8,953 bases of DNA from JAIOYV01 sp964388245. GTDB taxonomy: Bacteria > Bacteroidota > Bacteroidia > Bacteroidales > M50B96. This document shows, piece by piece, positions 1 to 4,894 of this stretch. The stretch spans positions 1 to 8,953 of the forward strand of contig CAYLZH010000214.1 in assembly GCA_964388245.1 (NCBI GenBank). The letters are read 5' to 3'. Position 1 is the stretch's first letter; every line of letters starts with the position of its first letter. A program made the position numbers and the translations under genes. The notes beneath the pieces are model-generated. The model worked only from the letters and a program-made list of their open reading frames with translations, was not told the origin of the DNA and did not search any database.

Positions 1-66
1 GACTTCAGCAAAGGCCTTGTTGATCATGTCCATTTCAGGTTGAAAGTCAGAATACTATGGATATGA
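1..66 (+). CDS. C-terminal end of an upstream reading frame (partial, identity unknown)
   Basis: Frame 1 is open from the window edge and ends with TGA at 64-66. It reads DFSKGLVDHVHF followed by RLKVRILWI. It overlaps the start of the next gene (ATG at 57) by 10 bases, which would fit translational coupling if it is a separate gene. The codons look coding-like, but 21 residues are too few to assign a family. A second reading is possible: up to HF (position 36) the frame is natural, and from there frame 3 continues as QVESQNTMDMSL straight into the TPR protein. One extra T near 33-35 would join the two frames into one gene. I cannot tell a true gene end from a frameshift. Confidence 0.35.
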   Translation, partial: DFSKGLVDHVHFRLKVRILWI

Positions 67-857
67 GTCTTAATACAGTCCAGGCTGATGAAATTATTGC
101 GAATTATCAAGCTGGTCGTGTATTGGAGCAAAGTGAAGGCACGGAACAAAAAGAATTTGCAAATGTTAAATCAGTTGAATTTGAATCAGGCAACCAAAGA
201 ATTGCAACCGTGCAGGAACCGGTAGCAAAAATCCAAAACACAATGGCTGTATCGTCTATTGCCCCGGAAACCTACGCAGAAAGTTCTGAAAATTTGAAAA
301 TTGCAGTACCACGGGATGAAACAAAAGTTACTTACATTCATGATTTGAAAATTATTGATTATACGCTTGTATATCAGAAGCAAATGGAAAAGAAGCGTAC
401 TGTTTACAAGCCTGGTTTAGATGCCAAATATTCGAACCGTAAGTCAAAGGCAAAGCAGCAATCAAGGTTTGAGCAGGTTATCGATTCTGTAAGTTATATC
501 GATGTGTTAAAACTGGGGCTTGGGTATTTTAAGTCGGGGGCCTATGAGAAATCACTTGAAAATCTTACATTCATTTTAAAAAAACATCCTGAAGAACTTA
601 ATGCAAAATTTTATGGCGGTCTGGCAAATTTCGAGTTAGGTAATTATAAAAAGGCACTGAAAAATTTTGAATTTGTTATTGAGCATCCCATTCAGGTTTT
701 TAATCCAGAAAGCAACTGGTATAAAGCGCAAACTCTGGTACGATTAGGAAAATTAAAAAAGGCCGAAAATTTATTAGAACAAATAATTCTCGATAATGGA
801 TTTTATGCTGAAAAGGCAAGCATATTACTGAATGAGATTCAGCAGCAAGAAAATTAA
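57..857 (+). CDS. Tetratricopeptide repeat protein, possibly the C-terminal part of a larger gene
   Basis: This is a 266-residue protein with no signal peptide or membrane segment. Residues 1-145 are polar and low in recognisable structure, with a hydrophobic patch around 91-108 (TYIHDLKIIDYTLVYQ). Residues about 147-252 form three TPR-like helical pairs: one around LGLGYFKSGAYEKSLENL, a second around GGLANFELGNYKKALKNF, and a third around YKAQTLVRLGKLKKAENLL. TPR domains are protein-protein interaction scaffolds; the partner is unknown. The ATG at 57 is the first start after an in-frame TGA at 21-23, and an ATG at 63 is equally possible. Neither has a clear ribosome binding site. The in-frame sequence just upstream also reads as protein, so the annotated start may be an artefact of a frameshift. 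The next gene begins one base after the stop, so the two are very probably co-transcribed. Confidence 0.75.
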   Translation: MDMSLNTVQADEIIANYQAGRVLEQSEGTEQKEFANVKSVEFESGNQRIATVQEPVAKIQNTMAVSSIAPETYAESSENLKIAVPRDETKVTYIHDLKIIDYTLVYQKQMEKKRTVYKPGLDAKYSNRKSKAKQQSRFEQVIDSVSYIDVLKLGLGYFKSGAYEKSLENLTFILKKHPEELNAKFYGGLANFELGNYKKALKNFEFVIEHPIQVFNPESNWYKAQTLVRLGKLKKAENLLEQIILDNGFYAEKASILLNEIQQQEN

Positions 858-858
858 T

Positions 859-2127
859 ATGATAGAGCAGATTGAGCATTCCATAGAAAAAATTGTTTAT
901 TTTAAATTATTGATTCTGATAATTTTAATGTCTCTTGCAAGCCAATTATATGCTCAATCTTTTCAATTAACCGGATTAATTTATGATTCGCAAAGTGAAA
1001 AAAGAATCAGTAGTGCTAATATCAGGATAAAAGGAACAACTCGTGGAGCTGTTAGCACCAATGATGGAAAATTCAGCTTAGATATTGATAAATTGCCAGC
1101 AACACTGGTCGTGTCACATATTGGCTACGAGAACAGATATATAAAAATTGATGCAGAGAAAACCAGTGTTTCAATTCCGATGAGTCCAAGGTCATATGTA
1201 CTCGATCCAATTGATGTGGAATCGGAAAGGATAATAAATATTCTGAAAGACAAACCATTGTATGTATGGGATTACGAAATTTTTGAAGACAATCTGTTAC
1301 TTTTGGCTTATGAAGAGAAAAGTATGTTCAGGCCAAGACTTGTTTTGCTCAGTTTTAACGGCGATACCTTGAACACATTGCATGTAAAAGGTGCACGTGA
1401 ACTGTACAAAGATTGTCTCGATAATGTTCACTTAATATCCCGTACACAAACACAACAGATCTATTTTGACGGGACACGACTTCATCTTTTGTATCCGAAT
1501 CCTATTTATAAGATCGCAGAAGTTCTTGATCCTTGCTACGAATTTTTCGATGGGAAATATTTTGTTTACAACTACTATCATAAAAAACAAATAATACAAT
1601 ATTATACTTTGGATGCCGATAATCCCTGGCCTAAAGAATTTGCTACCTACTACGACAGTTTGGGGCTCGTTTTATTAATGGATACTGCACGGTTCCGACA
1701 AATGAGCCCATTTAACAACGGCATGAAACACTTTGAAGACCTTATTGTATTTGCTCCGGTTTTTGCTCCCTTAGCCATAATCCGAAATAAAATATATGTT
1801 TTTGATTATACCGAGGGATATCTTGAACATCTTGATATTGAGGGGAATTTATTAGACCGTAAAAAAATCAGCTACCATAAAACAGCGAACTGGAAAGAAG
1901 AATTACTCGTGGATGATGCACTTGGAAAGGCCTACACAGTATTTCTAAAAAATGGAATTTTTACCCTGTATGAAATCAATCTTAAAACAGGTAAACTGGG
2001 CCAACCAATTAAAATACCTGATTATCCCTTCATTCAAAAAATAAAAGTTTATGAAGGGATGTTGTTTTTCATTTACAAAGAACAAAACTTCGATGAGTAT
2101 AAGAAGTTATTTAAGATGAAGCTATAG
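859..2127 (+). CDS. Exported protein with CarboxypepD_reg-like domain and probable beta-propeller
   Basis: The chosen start (ATG 859, 422 residues) lies one base after the upstream stop. An in-frame ATG at 832 would add nine residues and overlap the TPR gene by 26 bases; it is less likely because it only lengthens the segment before the signal sequence. Residues 15-33 form a hydrophobic signal peptide ending in SQLYAQ, with probable cleavage after Q33. Residues about 36-112 match the CarboxypepD_reg-like fold (start LTGLIYDSQSEKRISSANI, then GTTRGAVSTNDGKFSL and VVSHIGYENR), a beta-sandwich common at the N-terminus of Bacteroidota surface proteins. The remainder (about 125-422) is rich in short beta-strand blocks such as FFDGKYFVYNYY and VYEGMLFFIYKE, resembling the 6-bladed beta-propeller proteins of this phylum. 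No catalytic motif is visible. It is probably periplasmic or surface exposed, acting with the TPR protein encoded in the same operon. The exact role is unknown. Confidence 0.8.
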   Translation: MIEQIEHSIEKIVYFKLLILIILMSLASQLYAQSFQLTGLIYDSQSEKRISSANIRIKGTTRGAVSTNDGKFSLDIDKLPATLVVSHIGYENRYIKIDAEKTSVSIPMSPRSYVLDPIDVESERIINILKDKPLYVWDYEIFEDNLLLLAYEEKSMFRPRLVLLSFNGDTLNTLHVKGARELYKDCLDNVHLISRTQTQQIYFDGTRLHLLYPNPIYKIAEVLDPCYEFFDGKYFVYNYYHKKQIIQYYTLDADNPWPKEFATYYDSLGLVLLMDTARFRQMSPFNNGMKHFEDLIVFAPVFAPLAIIRNKIYVFDYTEGYLEHLDIEGNLLDRKKISYHKTANWKEELLVDDALGKAYTVFLKNGIFTLYEINLKTGKLGQPIKIPDYPFIQKIKVYEGMLFFIYKEQNFDEYKKLFKMKL

Positions 2128-2198
2128 AATTGATTGCCCAAAAAAATATCTTTCCTAATCCTTACTGTACTTACATATATAATCTAATTAAAGTTGAA

Positions 2199-2206
2199 TA
2201 TCTTTG
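2199..2206 (+). promoter_or_regulatory. Candidate Bacteroidota -7 promoter element TATCTTTG
   Basis: TATCTTTG matches the TAnnTTTG consensus exactly. It lies 20 bases before the first of the 207-bp units, whose ATGAAA begins at 2226. No good TTG -33 element is seen at the expected distance; TTAC occurs near 2171. Transcription from here would pass through both repeat units before reaching the ligase gene. Confidence 0.4.
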
Positions 2207-2229
2207 GAGCTATATTTTTATAGTTATGA

Positions 2230-2323
2230 AACCCTTATTATTATAAATTACTGTTTAAAAGGCAAAAAGTCAAAAGGATATGAGTAAAGTTGGTAAAATG
2301 CAAGAATGTTTATGATGAGGATT
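2230..2323 (+). repeat. Imperfect inverted repeat in unit A
   Basis: AACCCTTATTA (2230-2240) can pair with TGATGAGGATT (2313-2323) as RNA: eight Watson-Crick pairs, two G-U pairs and one C-A mismatch, around a loop of 72 bases. It occupies the same place in unit A as the perfect inverted repeat does in unit B. Confidence 0.45.
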
Positions 2324-2331
2324 CGTCGAAC
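2321..2331. promoter_or_regulatory. Operator-like palindrome, copy 1
   Basis: The core TTCG-T-CGAA at 2322-2330 is a perfect palindrome with a one-base centre. It lies 10 bases upstream of the TAATTTTG element, where the -33 region should be. A regulator is not identified. Confidence 0.35.
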
Positions 2332-2340
2332 ACCATTTAA

Positions 2341-2348
2341 TAATTTTG
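2341..2348 (+). promoter_or_regulatory. Candidate -7 promoter element TAATTTTG, copy 1
   Basis: This is an exact TAnnTTTG match within the first near-identical repeat copy. No TTG -33 element is present at the usual spacing, which could mean an activator is needed. A transcript from here would start near 2355 and carry unit B, including its perfect inverted repeat, as a long leader of about 285 bases in front of the ligase gene. Confidence 0.5.
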
Positions 2349-2436
2349 TATTGTGAGGCAACAAGTATCGGTAATTTGTTTTTGATGGACATAAGTTAAA
2401 GTAAACAAGAATGTTAATTAAGTTTTATTCCCATGA

Positions 2437-2530
2437 AACCCTCATCATTGAGATGATTTATTTAAATGGTACAAAGACAACGGACATGAATAATGAAGCA
2501 AAAATCAATGACGGGTTCTTGATGAGGGTT
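2437..2530 (+). repeat. Perfect 11-bp inverted repeat in unit B
   Basis: AACCCTCATCA (2437-2447) is the exact reverse complement of TGATGAGGGTT (2520-2530), with 72 bases between the arms. A small inner hairpin, ATCAT/ATGAT with loop TGAG, lies just inside the left arm. The left arm overlaps the short MKPSSLR frame, and the right arm runs into the palindrome before the proximal promoter. Confidence 0.6.
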
Positions 2531-2538
2531 CGCCGAAC
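2528..2538. promoter_or_regulatory. Operator-like palindrome GTTCG-C-CGAAC, copy 2
   Basis: This 11-base sequence is perfectly palindromic around C2533. It lies 9 bases upstream of the TAATTTTG element at 2548, overlapping the expected -33 region. Two of the three differences between repeat copies fall in this site, yet the TTCG/CGAA half-sites are intact in both. This fits a conserved protein-binding site, but the binder is unknown. Confidence 0.4.
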
Positions 2539-2547
2539 ACCATTTAA

Positions 2548-2555
2548 TAATTTTG
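2548..2555 (+). promoter_or_regulatory. Candidate -7 promoter element TAATTTTG of the ligase gene
   Basis: This exact TAnnTTTG match lies 84 bases before the ligase start codon. A start near 2562 would give a 5' leader of about 78 bases. The -33 TTG is absent and its place is taken by the palindrome at 2528-2538. Confidence 0.55.
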
Positions 2556-2639
2556 TATTGTGAGGCAACAAGTATCGGTAATTTGTTTTTGATAGACATA
2601 AGTTAAAGTAAACAAGAATGTTAATTAAGTTTTATTCCC

Positions 2640-4742
2640 ATGAAAGGAATTGCAATTGGAAATAAGAATATACTCAGAAGTAATTGGTTTGGAATTATTT
2701 TTTTGATAATTGTCCCGCTTATATATGTCCCGATCGTACTCGATCCGGCCTTAATGCCAAGATTTGCTGTGTTTTCACTTGCTGTAGCGATTTTTACCGG
2801 AATCCTTTTTTTTCTAAACCCAAAAAATAAACAGGATAATGATTTTCGGATAATGCTTAGTTTACCAGTGCTGCTTTTAATGGCCTATTGGATAATTGCC
2901 GGTGTCAGCATATTGGTGGCTATAAATAAATCGGAAGCTTTGTCGGTATGGATTACATTTTTCCCATTCATTGCTTTTGTAATGCTCGGGAGCAAGCTTT
3001 TTTCCAGTGATGAGGACTTGTTAAAAGCTGTGCTGAAATATATCATAGTATTCGCACTATTTCACACACTCATTGGGATCATTCAGTTTTTATCCCTATC
3101 GTCATCAGTTGGACTAAGTCACGAACTATCTTATTATGTAAAAGGACTTTCTGCTCATCGCAACTTGTTTGCTCAAAGCCTGTTTCTAAGTATTCCATTC
3201 CTTCTTTACGGAATCTACTCGATGCGTGGACTATGGAGATGGTTGGCCGTAATTGCCAGTGCTTTAAGCCTTGCCATGGTTACCATTCTTTTGGTAAAAT
3301 CAGTATGGATGGCCCTTATTATTTCTGTTGTTTTCACACTCCTGGTAGTATTTAATTATTCAGCCTATTTCGGATTTAACCGGAAGTCCTTCAGAATTTT
3401 TCTGGTAAGTATTTTAATTTTTATTGGCGTTATTGCAATATCAGTATTTATCTATAGCCGTCTCGACTCATGGAAAACTATTGATAAACAGGCAGATTGG
3501 ATCAGGAATTACCGTTTTGGCTCATCGCTCGAACGATTGGACCTGTGGAATAAATCAGTCGACATATATCGTGATAACATTTTTCTCGGTGTTGGAACAG
3601 GTAATTGGAAAATTGTTCTGCCGGCTTACGGAACAGATGGATTGAGATCAGAGGAGGGAATAGTAATGTTTACAAGGCCACATAACGATTATCTTGGCGT
3701 TTTATCTGAAAATGGAATTTTTGGTTTTGTGTTTTATATTGGATTTTTCTTCACACTTATTTATTACATGTATCGATTAATGAAGAAGAATATCGATAAG
3801 AGCGAAAAAACATTGTTGATATTCCTTTTTTCAGGTTTAGTGGGTTATATGGTAATTGCAATGCTTAGCTTTCCGGGAGAGCGTGTCGAACATAGTGTGT
3901 TCCTTGGGCTTTATGCGAGTTATATTATAGCTTTGTATAATAAACATTTTTCAGGAAAAGGGCATTTCAATTTTCAGCCAAATTACCTTTTTAAGCTGAT
4001 ATTTATAATCATCCCGTTTTTATCATTTGCAGCAGGGATATCAAAAAGTAAATCTGAATTCCACATGAAAAAAGCATTAAATTATCGTGATAAAAATCAA
4101 AATGAACATGTGGTTTCGGAAATTGATAAAGCCGATAATTTTCTTTATTGTATTGATAACACAGCTATGCCCCTGGCATGGTACAAAGCTTCAGCTCACT
4201 TTCATCTCGGTAATATCGAATTGGCATTGGAGGAGTATTTGCGTGCTCATGACTTTCATCCTAACAATATGCATGTGTTAAATAATCTGGGCACCTGTTA
4301 TACTTTACAAGGTGAACAGGAAAAAGCCATCGAATTGTATAATAAAGCTTTAGTGATATCCTCCGGTTTCGAAGATGCATACCTAAATCTGATTGCTGTT
4401 TATTATAACCAGGGAAATATTAAAAAAGCCGTTTCAGGGCTTAACAGTATTGATCCACAGAGTGAAAATCCCAAATACCTGAGAAGTAGAAAACTGGTGC
4501 TAAAAAAATATTTGCAACTGATTTTAGATAACCTTGAGGAAGGTGATGTAAAGTATAGTGTGGAACGAATAGCTGATTCTGAAGAATGGATTAGTAAAGT
4601 TTATCAACAATCGCTGCAGGAGGGTGTAGACTTTGATCGCCGTATCCTGAATGAAGCTATCTATCTTATGGAGGTTGTCGATAGCACTATAACTCCTGCT
4701 AAAGCATCCGACCTAAAAGCAAAATATCTTGGCGGAAAGTAG
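2640..4742 (+). CDS. O-antigen ligase/polymerase (Wzy_C) family membrane protein with C-terminal TPR domain
   Basis: This 700-residue protein has about 12-13 membrane helices: nine between residues 16 and 274, and the rest between about 357 and 468. A large loop (about 275-356) carries the family signature: ERLDLW (298-303), GVGTGNW and RPHNDYL (346-352), where R299 and H348 sit at the positions conserved in WaaL/PglL-type enzymes. Earlier motifs HRNLFAQS (173-180) and KSVWMAL (220-226) also fit the family. Such enzymes act in the inner membrane, moving undecaprenyl-linked glycan to lipid A core, to protein, or to a growing polymer; which of these cannot be told from sequence. After the last helix, residues about 510-612 form three TPR units (for example LNNLGTCYTLQGEQEKAIEL), presumably periplasmic. 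The start is ATGAAAGG at 2640, with no Shine-Dalgarno. Its promoter region is a duplicated module. The T9SS cargo gene follows after 152 bases that show only a promoter element. Confidence 0.88.
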   Translation: MKGIAIGNKNILRSNWFGIIFLIIVPLIYVPIVLDPALMPRFAVFSLAVAIFTGILFFLNPKNKQDNDFRIMLSLPVLLLMAYWIIAGVSILVAINKSEALSVWITFFPFIAFVMLGSKLFSSDEDLLKAVLKYIIVFALFHTLIGIIQFLSLSSSVGLSHELSYYVKGLSAHRNLFAQSLFLSIPFLLYGIYSMRGLWRWLAVIASALSLAMVTILLVKSVWMALIISVVFTLLVVFNYSAYFGFNRKSFRIFLVSILIFIGVIAISVFIYSRLDSWKTIDKQADWIRNYRFGSSLERLDLWNKSVDIYRDNIFLGVGTGNWKIVLPAYGTDGLRSEEGIVMFTRPHNDYLGVLSENGIFGFVFYIGFFFTLIYYMYRLMKKNIDKSEKTLLIFLFSGLVGYMVIAMLSFPGERVEHSVFLGLYASYIIALYNKHFSGKGHFNFQPNYLFKLIFIIIPFLSFAAGISKSKSEFHMKKALNYRDKNQNEHVVSEIDKADNFLYCIDNTAMPLAWYKASAHFHLGNIELALEEYLRAHDFHPNNMHVLNNLGTCYTLQGEQEKAIELYNKALVISSGFEDAYLNLIAVYYNQGNIKKAVSGLNSIDPQSENPKYLRSRKLVLKKYLQLILDNLEEGDVKYSVERIADSEEWISKVYQQSLQEGVDFDRRILNEAIYLMEVVDSTITPAKASDLKAKYLGGK

Positions 4743-4855
4743 GTCCAGATTGTGGTTAAATCAGATCAGGAAAGGTTTAGTAAATTTATCAGTAAAACAA
4801 TGTTACATTAAATATGTTGGAAACTATAGTATTTTAAGTTTTCACAAGTTTTACT

Positions 4856-4863
4856 TACATTTG
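4856..4863 (+). promoter_or_regulatory. Candidate -7 promoter element TACATTTG
   Basis: TACATTTG fits TAnnTTTG exactly and lies 31 bases before the ATG of the T9SS cargo gene, giving a short leader of about 25 bases. No clear TTG -33 element is present. No terminator hairpin is seen between the ligase stop and this site, so read-through from the ligase gene is also possible. Confidence 0.5.
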
Positions 4864-4894
4864 TATAATATCTAATGTCTCAAATTAAGTTGTT

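Larger units (their letters stand above)
2314..2438 (+). repeat. 125-bp direct repeat, copy 1 (promoter-leader module)
   Basis: This copy is identical to 2521-2645 except for three substitutions (A/G at 2321, T/C at 2326, G/A at 2387) and has no gaps. It contains a TTCG-T-CGAA palindrome, a TAATTTTG promoter element, a leader of about 80 bases and an ATGAAA. Here the ATG opens only a seven-codon frame (MKPSSLR, stop at 2454-2456), whereas in copy 2 it opens the 700-residue ligase. Confidence 0.95.
2226..2639 (+). repeat. Two tandem 207-bp units upstream of the ligase gene
   Basis: ATGAAA occurs at 2226, 2433 and 2640, exactly 207 bp apart, and the last is the start codon of the ligase gene. 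Unit A is 2226-2432 and unit B is 2433-2639. With this offset the right parts match almost perfectly (2314-2432 against 2521-2639). The left parts are clearly related but diverged: ATGAAACCCT is identical, and 33 of the first 50 positions match without gaps. After that the alignment needs a one-base shift (GGATATGAGTAA against GGACATGAATAA). The array fills nearly the whole 512-base gap before the ligase. The stretch 2128-2198 shows nothing beyond AT-rich sequence. No transposase or tRNA is present. Confidence 0.9.
2521..2645 (+). repeat. 125-bp direct repeat, copy 2 (promoter-leader module of the ligase gene)
   Basis: This is the downstream copy, matching 2314-2438 at 122 of 125 positions. 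It ends six bases into the ligase coding sequence, so the similarity covers operator-like palindrome, promoter, leader and the first two codons (ATGAAA), then stops. Confidence 0.95.

Noticed and set aside
186..383. Minus-strand open frame of 65 codons
   Set aside because: It lies entirely inside the TPR gene on the opposite strand, its product is cysteine- and aromatic-rich without a recognisable pattern, and it has no leader or promoter.
2411..2563. A 50-codon frame in the ligase upstream region (starts MLIKFYSHETL, ends RRTPFNNFVL)
   Set aside because: It spans the junction of the two units and ends inside the proximal promoter. Unit A has only the tail (MRIRRTPFNNFVL), with an in-frame stop at 2294-2296. 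The shared tail is explained by the nucleotide repeat, and no family is recognised.
2226..2645. CRISPR array or insertion-sequence remnant as explanation of the repeats
   Set aside because: Only two long units exist, with no short repeat-spacer pattern, no transposase fragment and no visible target-site duplication. The phase with the gene start codon fits a local tandem duplication better.
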